Positions 1 to 7,689 of a stretch of DNA of 35,706 nucleotides are shown one piece after another. Under the pieces are notes generated by a model that worked only from the letters and a program-made list of their open reading frames with translations, was not told the origin of the DNA and searched no databases. The stretch covers positions 1 to 35,706 of the forward strand of contig JAJFBJ010000037.1 in the NCBI GenBank assembly GCA_020697375.1. Direction: 5' to 3'. Origin of the DNA: Nitrospira sp. GTDB taxonomy: Bacteria; Nitrospirota; Nitrospiria; Nitrospirales; Nitrospiraceae. Each line of letters opens with the position of its first letter. The stretch's first letter is position 1. The position numbers and the translations under genes were made by a program.

Positions 1-585
1 GAAGCAACGCACGCCCGCGCCCTTCATCATTTCGATCATTTCCGGAGCATAACCCTGTTCCCGCAGACGGCGCGCACCGGCTTCACCGCTGTAGCGGGTC
101 GCAATGACGACCGCCCCCTTGGCGACATAGGTGAATGCGGTATCCCAGGAGACTCTGATCATGTCATCCAGAAACCGGCTATCGAATTTGTATTTCCGCT
201 TCACATCCGGCGTCAGTTCTGGGGAGCCGGCATCCATCCATTCTTTCCAGCCCTTGCGCATCAAGGGGCCCTTCATTCGATAGGGACCGTACACCCGGCG
301 GTGGAAGACATATCCCTTCAAACACATGCGGGGGTTATGGGCAAAGGTCCCACGGTTCCCATAGAGGTCTTCATAGGTCTGGTGGTCATAGTTTTGTTCA
401 ATACGCATGACCACGCCGTTCCGTACGAAGGCCCTGGCGCGGCAGGCATGGGTATCGTTCGGCGAACAGCACCAGGTAAAGGACGAATCGTACCGATACT
501 GGTCATGGTAAACACGTTCCCACGACCGGTCCGGATACTCGCCCAGCGGGTTCCCGCCTCCTTGTAACAGACATGAGTCATGCAT
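1..585 (-). CDS. NxrA/NarG-like molybdopterin oxidoreductase alpha subunit (N-terminal part, runs off the left edge)
   Basis: About 195 N-terminal residues of a type II DMSO-reductase-family catalytic subunit, the family of nitrite oxidoreductase NxrA and nitrate reductase NarG. Visible are PDRSWERVY, SSFTWCCSPNDTHACR (near residues 35-49), the strand RAFVRNGVVMRIEQ, NPRMCLKG (C88) and YRMKGPLMRKGWKEW. These correspond to the FS0 [4Fe-4S] site and start of the Mo-bisMGD domain. By alignment the cluster ligands read C40-x3-D44-x3-C48-x39-C88, so Asp sits where NarG has Cys. The family role is electron transfer between nitrite/nitrate and quinone or cytochrome partners. The first ATG (585) is the only ATG/GTG before an upstream in-frame stop at 628-630. 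No signal peptide is visible and the best Shine-Dalgarno (near 632-640) is too far away, so the 5' end is unsure. As I recall canonical Nitrospira NxrA, this FS0 region differs, suggesting a paralogue. Confidence 0.8.
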   Translation of the reverse strand, partial: MHDSCLLQGGGNPLGEYPDRSWERVYHDQYRYDSSFTWCCSPNDTHACRARAFVRNGVVMRIEQNYDHQTYEDLYGNRGTFAHNPRMCLKGYVFHRRVYGPYRMKGPLMRKGWKEWMDAGSPELTPDVKRKYKFDSRFLDDMIRVSWDTAFTYVAKGAVVIATRYSGEAGARRLREQGYAPEMIEMMKGAGVRCF

Positions 586-1622
586 AATTTCATACGCCTT
601 CCGCTGACTGGGTCGAAGCTGATCGGCTCACCTCCTGTTTGCCTCCGTGCAATGAATCGTTGCTCGGACAGAACTGGCGCAAGAAAAGACATACAATCCG
701 CATACCAGAAAAATGATCGTGTGCCGCTCCTCCCAACGCCGACGTGGTGTCGCAGGCCTGGTTGCTTGCCGCAGATTTTTTCAAGGATATGTTTCGGGGA
801 GGAAGGGGACTCTACCGGTCAACCTGCCAGTGGATGGCTAAGCCGCGATCTATTCCAAAGCTACGTGATCGCCCTCAGGTAGTACGTACATACGACTATG
901 GGATATGTCCGACATCCTCTTGATGTAATTGATGACTTCCTGAAAGGCGACGCCCTCTCATTCGAATGCCTCTCGATTCTACTTTGATGTAGTGGCACTC
1001 CATGGCATCAGCTTAGAATTGAAAAGCCAACGATACGCCGACTTGAAAACGGCCTGATCCATATAGAGGATGAAGTTGCTGCAAGCATTGCTGCCTTTTG
1101 GCGAACGCTCGTCTACAACTTAGGAAAGAAATCAGAAGACAAAATGTCTTGGAAAAGTTGTCTGATAGGGACAGAAAGTCTGTCTCATGGGCCACAGCGA
1201 GACGGCTTTCTGAAATGGTGGTATTACGTACGTTCGCGGAATCGCCACTCTGCTTACTATGGCATCTGTCTTCATCCCCCTCACTCCGGCGCACACTAGC
1301 TTGGTCCCTGGTGCCACTGACTGAGCCCTCCTGTGGTATCGATTGTGACTGTCGGGAGTGGTTGGGCACGACCTGCCGAATCGAAACGATAGAGATGTCT
1401 TATCGAGGCGGCGGGCTAAGGCCAGGCAGACTCGCCTGGATTTAAGATTCGTATCGCAGATTACTTACGAATGACGCACGGAGCACGGGCAGGGCTTCGA
1501 TCGCGCCTACATCCAATATCACGTCACGATAAGCACCATGCGCATGCTTGGTTTGCTCGGTCACGCGGAATATCCATTCGCGTTGAGGTCAAATACTTCA
1601 CATGCCTCCTATATTTATGCTC
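586..1622. other. gene-poor region with probable decayed coding sequence
   Basis: No convincing intact gene is seen in about 1 kb; overlapping open frames on both strands have non-protein-like composition. Near the NxrA-like gene lies a strong minus-strand Shine-Dalgarno-like GGAGGTGAG (around 631-639) without a matching start. Two hairpin-forming repeats occur: CCAGGC/GCCTGG at 1422-1427 and 1434-1439, and ATTCGTA/TACGAAT at 1447-1453 and 1466-1472. Plus-strand frames at 898-1299 and 1493-1660 may be remnants of older genes. Confidence 0.5.
898..1299 (+). pseudogene. possible decayed reading frame interrupted by one TGA
   Basis: Reading from the ATG at 898, the frame is open to TAG at 1297-1299 apart from one TGA at 985-987. 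The translation looks moderately protein-like: HPLDVIDDFLKGDALSFE before the stop, and RIEKPTIRRLENGLIHIE and DGFLKWWYYVRSRNRHSAYY after it. I do not recognise a family and there is no clear ribosome binding site. It may be a nonsense-inactivated gene or chance open frame. Confidence 0.2.
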
Positions 1623-1928
1623 CTATTTATGCTTCGGATCGACTTTATCACTCGGCATAGAACCACCGCCCTTGCTCTCGCTGCCTGGTTTAGGATTTTG
1701 GGTGGTCTTACCGGACCCGGCTGTGGGAGGAGTATTCACCTCAGGCTGCTTGGGGTCCACGGGGGCCTGGCCTTGAGGCACTCCGCCCTTTCCTAACACC
1801 CCTCCGCCCGGTCCTGCTCCCCCGCCTACGGAACCGCTTGGCCCTGGTCGTTCATTCGCCACTCCTGCAATCGGTGAAAGGGCAAAAACCGCAGCTATTG
1901 TCAGTCCAATGCACAATCTGGTTGTCAT
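1623..1928 (-). CDS. small secreted Gly/Pro-rich hypothetical protein
   Basis: A 101-residue protein with a clear Sec signal peptide (MTTRLCIGLTIAAVFALS, cleavage likely after GVA near residue 24). The remainder is low-complexity, rich in Gly, Pro, Ser and Lys (GGGAGPGGGVLGKGG, ending DKVDPKHK), probably disordered in the periplasm or outside the cell. The start is supported by GGAGGG about 7 bases upstream of ATG 1928. No family recognised. It lies 91 bases downstream of the membrane-protein gene at 2020-2493 and may share its transcript. Confidence 0.65.
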   Translation of the reverse strand: MTTRLCIGLTIAAVFALSPIAGVANERPGPSGSVGGGAGPGGGVLGKGGVPQGQAPVDPKQPEVNTPPTAGSGKTTQNPKPGSESKGGGSMPSDKVDPKHK

Positions 1929-2019
1929 AATTCCCTCCTCGGTCCGTCAATGGTAGGTATTGTTTGTGCCATGTACTGTCCCCTCCATGTACTAGGCAAT
2001 ACCCGTGAGTGAGCCGGGT

Positions 2020-2493
2020 TTACAACGCTCCCACGATCAATCTGATCAGAATAACGACCCACGTGAGAATAAAGAGGACTGGCAGACCGATGGGAGGAAT
2101 TCTCGCCCACCTGCGAACCGCATCCGGACCTTGAATAGCGGGGAATAACCTGGTGCTTTGATCCTCCTCATCCAATTGCCCCGTATAGCTCCTGTACACC
2201 TGTCCCAAATGTTCAATCGTATAGATAGAAGTAAAGATGCTGATGCTTGCCAGTAAGCCTGCGAGCAAAGCGGCAATCGGGACTGCCCAGAGTAGGAATT
2301 CCTGCTGCTGTCCGAACAGAAGATTCTTAGGCTCTCCCGTTGCGTTCAGTAAGGTGGCGTACGTGCTGAAAAAAAACGACTGGGCCAGAAGTTGCCAGAC
2401 TACTCGTATGTTGATGAGTTCATCTTCATGCTCGATCTGACTTCGCAGCCGGTCGTACAGTTCCGCTCGGGTCAGACTGCCTGACTCACCCAT
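2020..2493 (-). CDS. small three-TM hypothetical membrane protein
   Basis: A 157-residue protein starting MGESGSLTRAELYDRL. The frame extends upstream to 2622, but that would overlap treZ; ATG 2493 has GGACAGG upstream. After a charged N-terminus there are three hydrophobic segments: around VVWQLLAQSFFFSTYATLL, the stretch FLLWAVPIAALLAGLL, and the C-terminal LPVLFILTWVVILIRLIVG. The loop between segments 2 and 3 is acidic/polar (QLDEEDQSTR). No function recognised. It follows treZ by 86 bases on the same strand. Confidence 0.6.
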   Translation of the reverse strand: MGESGSLTRAELYDRLRSQIEHEDELINIRVVWQLLAQSFFFSTYATLLNATGEPKNLLFGQQQEFLLWAVPIAALLAGLLASISIFTSIYTIEHLGQVYRSYTGQLDEEDQSTRLFPAIQGPDAVRRWARIPPIGLPVLFILTWVVILIRLIVGAL

Positions 2494-2579
2494 GTCGGCC
2501 TGTCCGGCGCATATGGCAATTCCTAATCGTGGGCTCTGGGTTGCATGGCCGTTCTGAGAACTCCCAGGATTCGCACAGA

Positions 2580-4430
2580 CTAAAAGAATCTCTTCCAGCC
2601 CGACGGGCCAAGTACCATACATTCAAATGACAAGAGATGGGTGCGGGGTTGTTCCGATGAACGGCGGCCATCATATCGCTGCGACTCCGAGCTAAACAGC
2701 AGGGTTTGCCCTGCCGTAGCGGGCAATTCCTGCACTGCGTCGGTGATGTTGCAATAGACTTGTATTGTTGTACTTTGATCTGGCTTCAAGCCACCGCGGA
2801 CGAATTCCAGCAGAGTATGGCCTCCCGGCCGCCCATACAGCCGGGCTGCCCGAGCGGAATAATTGCGCAGCGCAGGCCATGACCGCCTTGCGTCCAGAAG
2901 ATCCTTATAAAGTTGCCTGAGGCCGGCCTGGTGCGGTTGTTGTCCCCAGGACCAGGCAAGACGCGACCGTACGAATGTCGTTTCCGACTGCGGATCGGGC
3001 GCCTCTGCTCCTTCTGTATGGAAGGCCTCAAATTCTCTTTTCCGCCCGTTACGAACGGCTTCGATCAACTCAGGCCCTTCGAATGAACAAAAAAACTGGA
3101 ACGGATGTTCCTCTCCATACTCCTCCCCCATGAACAGGAGAGGCAGATGCGGAGCCACGAGAAGCACAGTTGCGGCCAACCGTTGAGCAGGCGGGGTAAT
3201 GAGCGTGCCCAGTCGTTCACCAGCCGCCCGGTTTCCAATCTGATCGTGGTTCTGGATGCAGCCGACGAACCGATCGCCTGGAAGATCCGCATGTGGCGCG
3301 CCGTGGCGGCGATCCCGGCTTTTGCTATAGCAGCCGTCCAATGCGAACGTGTGCTGGAACACCTTTGCAATCTGGTGCGGCTCTCCATAATCGGCATAGT
3401 AGCCCTGGCGCTCGCCCGTCAAAGCAGCATGCATGACATGATGAAAGTCGTCGCTCCATTGCGCATCCAGACCATACCCTCCGCGCTCGCGGGGTAAAAG
3501 GATACGGACGTCGTTGAGGTCGCTTTCCGCCACGATATGCGCGGGATAGCGCCGACCCTGCGCCGCACGGTCGGCGGCTTCCTTGATCTCCTCTAGAATG
3601 TGCCGGGCGCCAAAGTCGTAGATCGCGTGGACTGCATCCAGCCGCAGACCATCCAGATGGTAGTCCCGGACCCACATTCGGACATTGTCCGTGACGAAAG
3701 CGCGGACGGCATCACTACCCGGCCCGTCATAATTCACCGCATCTCCCCATGGAGTGCGGTAATGATCCGTGAAATATGGACCGAACTCCGCGAGATGACT
3801 GCCTTCGGGCCCGATGTGGTTGTAAACCACGTCAAGGAAACAGGCCATGCCCTGATCATGACAGACATTCACCAGCCGCTGCAGACCTGACGGGCCCCCA
3901 TAACTATGCTGTGGCGAGAACGGATATACGCCGTCATACCCCCAATTTCTCGTACCGGGAAATTGGGCTACCGGCATGAGCTCAATGGCTGTGATGCCGA
4001 GGTCCCGTAGGGAAGGAAGGCGCCCGATGACGGCCTCGAAGGTTCCTTCGCTTGTAAAGGTCCCGACATGAATTTCGTAAAATACCAAATCTTCGCGGGC
4101 GACACCGGACCAGTTGCCGTCCGACCATTGGAACCTGGAGGATGACAGCACTGCGGAAGGCAGGTTTACTCCGTCCGGCTGCCACCGCGATGCCGGATCC
4201 GGCCTATCAGGCCCATCATCGATTGAATAGGCATAACGCTGTCCATCGACGATGTCAGGTAGGCGGTGATGAAAATAACCATGGGGCGCTGCGTGCATGC
4301 GCTGCACGGAGCGGCGAGGTCCGTTCATCAGTATCAGATCCACTCGTTTGGATTTCGGAGCCCATATTCGCCATTCACAGGCTCCGTCTACTCCCAGGAA
4401 GGCGCCGCAAGTCCATTCGCCATCACTCAT
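2580..4430 (-). CDS. treZ: malto-oligosyltrehalose trehalohydrolase (TreZ)
   Basis: A cytoplasmic GH13 enzyme (EC 3.2.1.141) that releases trehalose from maltooligosyl-trehalose made by TreY. The 616 residues match the family length. The N-terminal beta domain (CEWRIWAPKSKRVDLIL) precedes the barrel (VFYEIHVGTFTSEGTFEAVI). GH13 boxes: FLDVVYNHIG (199-207), DGLRLDAVHAIYD with nucleophile D265, HIVAESDL with acid/base E302, and CIQNHDQIGN with D396. The open frame reaches 4475, but ATG 4430 has GGAG six bases upstream and begins the conserved domain. No treY is in the window; malQ lies 3 kb away on the other strand, consistent with glycogen or maltodextrin to trehalose conversion. Confidence 0.93.
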   Translation of the reverse strand: MSDGEWTCGAFLGVDGACEWRIWAPKSKRVDLILMNGPRRSVQRMHAAPHGYFHHRLPDIVDGQRYAYSIDDGPDRPDPASRWQPDGVNLPSAVLSSSRFQWSDGNWSGVAREDLVFYEIHVGTFTSEGTFEAVIGRLPSLRDLGITAIELMPVAQFPGTRNWGYDGVYPFSPQHSYGGPSGLQRLVNVCHDQGMACFLDVVYNHIGPEGSHLAEFGPYFTDHYRTPWGDAVNYDGPGSDAVRAFVTDNVRMWVRDYHLDGLRLDAVHAIYDFGARHILEEIKEAADRAAQGRRYPAHIVAESDLNDVRILLPRERGGYGLDAQWSDDFHHVMHAALTGERQGYYADYGEPHQIAKVFQHTFALDGCYSKSRDRRHGAPHADLPGDRFVGCIQNHDQIGNRAAGERLGTLITPPAQRLAATVLLVAPHLPLLFMGEEYGEEHPFQFFCSFEGPELIEAVRNGRKREFEAFHTEGAEAPDPQSETTFVRSRLAWSWGQQPHQAGLRQLYKDLLDARRSWPALRNYSARAARLYGRPGGHTLLEFVRGGLKPDQSTTIQVYCNITDAVQELPATAGQTLLFSSESQRYDGRRSSEQPRTHLLSFECMVLGPSGWKRFF

Positions 4431-4798
4431 TGAAGCTCCAGTCCACTTTTGCAGAGAAGCAAAGTAGTACTGCAAATCGCGAGCCGACCGGCGACTACTT
4501 ATAGAGGTGATATTTATGAGCCAGGGCGTGATATTTCGTAGATCCTTTCCGCAGGACTCAATCCTTCGCGGGGACAGGCTGTCTTACCCGGGACAACAAA
4601 GACTCCCGGTTTATTCTCTTTAGCCTCACGATCAATCTCCGGCCACGCAATTTCCAGGAAAACTTACTCTCCTCCCACTGACAGGTTTGAGTCCGCGGAT
4701 TGCATATGTATGGCCGGCAAAAAAATGCGGGGCTAGGGTGTTTCCTAGGAAGTCGCACATGGCCCCGAAACAACCAAGTCCCACAGAAAGAAGGACGT
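4431..4798. other. divergent intergenic region between treZ and the catalase gene
   Basis: About 370 bases that should hold the promoters of both divergent genes. I could not assign a convincing -35/-10 pair. One small hairpin, CCGGGA at 4588-4593 paired with TCCCGG at 4604-4609 and followed by a T-rich stretch, resembles a plus-strand terminator, though no gene upstream would need it. Open frames here look non-coding. Confidence 0.4.
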
Positions 4799-6982
4799 AT
4801 GAATCCAATCCATCGTTCCCATCACAGCAACGCCAGTACCGCCATACAGTCTCTCCATGCAGCAACGGTAGCCGTTCTGTCGGCTGCTTTCCTTTTCATG
4901 GCATCCGGACTGGTTTATCCGTCGCCGGTCTTTGCTGAACCGGATCGGGAGAAAGCGCCAAGGATCGCTCCGAGGGACGCCGAGGAGCCAAGCGTTGCGG
5001 ACGGCAATTACCTCACGACGAACCAGGGCGTCCGCATTCCCGACGACGACAACTCCCTCAAGGCGGGCACGCGAGGACCGACGCTCATGGAGGATTTTCA
5101 TTTCCGGGAAAAAATGACGCACTTCGACCATGAACGGATGCCCGAACGGATCGTGCATCCCCGCGGATCAGCCGCCCACGGGTATTTCCAGGTCTATAAA
5201 CCCTTGACGCAGCATTCGAAGGCAGCCCTGTTTGCTGATCCAGCCGTGAAGACGCCGGTCTTCGTGCGCTTCTCGAACGTGAACGGCTCTCGGGGCACAG
5301 CGGATACGATCCGTGATGCAAGAGGGTTCGCGACGAAGTTTTACACGAAGGAAGGCGTGTGGGACCTGGTGGGCAACAACATCCCGGTCTTCTTCATCCA
5401 GGACGCCATCAAATTCCCCGATCTCGTCCATGCCTTTCATCCCGAGCCCGACCATGAGATGCCTAATGGCTCAACTGCGCACGACTCCTTCTGGGACTTC
5501 ATATCCCTCACGCCGGAGTCCATGCATATGGTCATGTGGACCATGTCCGATCGAGCCATCCCTCGCAGTTACCGGATGATGGACGGTTTCGGCGTCCATA
5601 CGTTTCGCCTCGTGAATGACCAAGGCAAATCGACCTTCGTCAAATTCCATTGGAAACCATTGCTGGGGGTGCATTCCCTCGTATGGGACGAAGCACAGAA
5701 GCTTGCCGGCAAGGATCCGGACTTCCATCGGCGCGACCTGTGGGAAGCCATTGAGAACGGCGCCTTCCCGGAATACGAACTTGCGCTGCAACTTCTGCCG
5801 GAAGAGGAGAAGGACAAGGCCCCGTTCGATATTCTCGATCCGACCAAGATCTGGCCGGAGGACCTCATTCCGCTTCAGCGCGTCGGCAAGCTGGTATTAA
5901 ATCGCAATCCGGATAATTTCTTTGCGGAAACCGAAGAGGTGGCTTACCACCCCGGGCACCTCGTTTCAGGAATCGATGTCTCCGACGATCCCCTGTTGCA
6001 GGGCCGCCTGTTTTCCTATCTCGATACGCAGTTGAACCGCTTCGGCACACCGAATTTCGTCCAGCTGCCGATCAATCAGCCAAAATCCCCGGTCAACAAT
6101 TTCCAGCAGGACGGCATCATGCGCTATGCCAACCGGCCAGGAAAGGCCAACTATGAGCCGAACTCCTTGGAGGGATCACCGAAGGAAGCGGCGGCGGACA
6201 AAGGCGGCTATGTTCACTACCCGGCGCGGGTAGAAGGGAACAAGATCCGTGAGCGCAGCAAGACATTCGATGACCACTATAGTCAGGCCGCGCTGTTTTA
6301 CAACAGCCTGACGCTGACCGAGCAGGAACACATCCGTCAGGCCTTGCAGTTCGAGCTGGGCAAAGTATCGAGGAAGAGCGTTCAGCAACGGATGATCGAA
6401 CACCTCGCAAAGGTGGATGGTCAACTGGCCATGCTCGTCGGGAATTATTTGGGAGTAAAGGCTCCGCAAGGGCAGGACAGCAGCAAAGCCGGCAAGGCAA
6501 AGGGATTGAGCCAGGAAGAAGGCCCAAAGGATTCAATCAAGAGTCGAAAAATCGCCATCCTGGCCGCCGACGGGGTGAGCAGCGCGCAGTTGACCCGCAT
6601 GGAAACGAGCCTGAAGGAAAAGGGAGCGACGGCTGAAGTCGTGGCCCCGCATTTGGGCCTGTTACGCAGCGCATCGTCCGATCAACTAAGGATCGACAAG
6701 GCATTGGCGACGGCAGAGTCGGTCATGTACGACGCGTTGTACATCCCCGGCGGAAAAGAAAGCGTAGATCAGTTGCTGGGCGATTATGAAGCGCGCCATT
6801 TCGTCAGGGAAGCCTACAACCACGGCAAGGCCATTGCCGCCGATGAAGAGGGAGCCGCGCTCCTGAAGGCGGTCGGCATAGCATCGGCTCCCGGCGTCCT
6901 GTACGAAAAACAGGGCTCGGATTCTGCTTCCGCGTTTATTGAGGCCATCAGCCGGCATCGTCATTGGAACCGGCCGAAGTAG
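4799..6982 (+). CDS. katE: exported large-subunit catalase, HPII/KatE type
   Basis: Heme catalase (EC 1.11.1.6) of the large-subunit clade, 727 residues. Catalytic His is in RIVHPRGSAAHGYF (H120), distal Asn in VGNNIPVFFIQDA (N194), and the proximal heme Tyr in RLFSYLDTQLNR (Y407). From about residue 581 (SRKIAILAADGVSS) a C-terminal DJ-1/PfpI-like domain typical of HPII follows. Unlike E. coli HPII it starts with an apparent Sec signal peptide (hydrophobic VAVLSAAFLFMASGL, cleavage near PSPVFA/EP), so it is predicted periplasmic. ATG 4799 is chosen over the upstream frame because AAGGA precedes it and it gives a proper signal peptide. It is followed by the DUF4142 gene 81 bases downstream. 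Confidence 0.93.
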   Translation: MNPIHRSHHSNASTAIQSLHAATVAVLSAAFLFMASGLVYPSPVFAEPDREKAPRIAPRDAEEPSVADGNYLTTNQGVRIPDDDNSLKAGTRGPTLMEDFHFREKMTHFDHERMPERIVHPRGSAAHGYFQVYKPLTQHSKAALFADPAVKTPVFVRFSNVNGSRGTADTIRDARGFATKFYTKEGVWDLVGNNIPVFFIQDAIKFPDLVHAFHPEPDHEMPNGSTAHDSFWDFISLTPESMHMVMWTMSDRAIPRSYRMMDGFGVHTFRLVNDQGKSTFVKFHWKPLLGVHSLVWDEAQKLAGKDPDFHRRDLWEAIENGAFPEYELALQLLPEEEKDKAPFDILDPTKIWPEDLIPLQRVGKLVLNRNPDNFFAETEEVAYHPGHLVSGIDVSDDPLLQGRLFSYLDTQLNRFGTPNFVQLPINQPKSPVNNFQQDGIMRYANRPGKANYEPNSLEGSPKEAAADKGGYVHYPARVEGNKIRERSKTFDDHYSQAALFYNSLTLTEQEHIRQALQFELGKVSRKSVQQRMIEHLAKVDGQLAMLVGNYLGVKAPQGQDSSKAGKAKGLSQEEGPKDSIKSRKIAILAADGVSSAQLTRMETSLKEKGATAEVVAPHLGLLRSASSDQLRIDKALATAESVMYDALYIPGGKESVDQLLGDYEARHFVREAYNHGKAIAADEEGAALLKAVGIASAPGVLYEKQGSDSASAFIEAISRHRHWNRPK

Positions 6983-7063
6983 CGCCAATGACGAAGGCTC
7001 AGCACAACCGGTGCGAGAAAGCATCACACAACCAAAACAGAGATTCATAAGGGAGATTCCATT

Positions 7064-7618
7064 ATGGCCCACATGGCGCGAGGAGCATTACTGACGTTTT
7101 TATTGGCACTATGCCTGGGCACTTCCGCCGCGGAGGCCGGGAAACAGGGAGCGCCCATGCAGAAGGATGCCGGCTTTTTGATGACCGCCGCCGCGGCGCA
7201 GAAGGCGGAAATCGCCTTGAGCCAAATTGCTGCCGAACGTGCGGAGAGCGAAAAGGTGAAACAGTTCGCCCACCGCATGATCGAAGACCATACCAAGGCC
7301 AGTCAGGAAGTGAGCCAGTTGGCTCTGACTACCGGGATCACCCTGCCGGAGGAATTGTCGGCCAAGCAGCAAAAGGCGGCCGGGAACTTCTCACAGCTAT
7401 CGGGAGCGGAGTTCGACCGCGCCTATATCAAACACGAAATGAGCGACCACAAGAAGAATGTGGCCGAGTTTTCGGCTCAGGCCAAAACACTGAAAGATCC
7501 GCAAATCCGGCAATGGGCCTCCGCGACCCTCCCCGTTCTGAAGGAACATTTGATGATCGCAAAGGGCCTTGCGGCCGATCTGAAAAAGGGCTCAACCAAA
7601 ACAAGCGCGAAACGGTAA
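7064..7618 (+). CDS. DUF4142 family exported protein
   Basis: 184 residues with a signal peptide (ARGALLTFLLALCLGTSAAEA) and a helical domain containing the usual DUF4142 signatures: AAAAQKAEIALSQIAAER, VKQFAHRMIEDHTKAS, EFDRAYIKHEMSDHKKNV and a terminal LPVLKEHLMIAKGL. DUF4142 proteins are ferritin-like four-helix bundles, usually periplasmic and of unproven function, sometimes linked to stress. GGGAG lies upstream of ATG 7064. Close spacing after the exported catalase suggests a shared oxidative-stress transcript (inference). Confidence 0.85.
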   Translation: MAHMARGALLTFLLALCLGTSAAEAGKQGAPMQKDAGFLMTAAAAQKAEIALSQIAAERAESEKVKQFAHRMIEDHTKASQEVSQLALTTGITLPEELSAKQQKAAGNFSQLSGAEFDRAYIKHEMSDHKKNVAEFSAQAKTLKDPQIRQWASATLPVLKEHLMIAKGLAADLKKGSTKTSAKR

Positions 7619-7677
7619 CGCTGATCCGGCAGAACGCATTCTTGTTTTTCGCGCATCGACAGGGAGGATACGGGGTA

Positions 7678-7689
7678 TGCGTCAATGAA
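7678..7689 (+). promoter_or_regulatory. three-codon leader ORF overlapping the malQ start
   Basis: ATG CGT CAA TGA sits immediately before malQ, and its TGA overlaps the malQ ATG (ATGA). The Shine-Dalgarno GGGAGG at 7662-7667 is about 10 bases from this small ORF but about 17 from malQ. This geometry would suit translational coupling by termination and re-initiation; it could also be chance. Confidence 0.35.

Noticed and set aside
301..567. Plus-strand open frame of 88 codons
   Set aside because: It is antisense to the recognisable NxrA-like coding sequence.
1013..1445. Overlapping open frames on both strands (1098-1445 plus, 1013-1369 minus)
   Set aside because: Mutually overlapping, odd composition, no ribosome sites or family signal.
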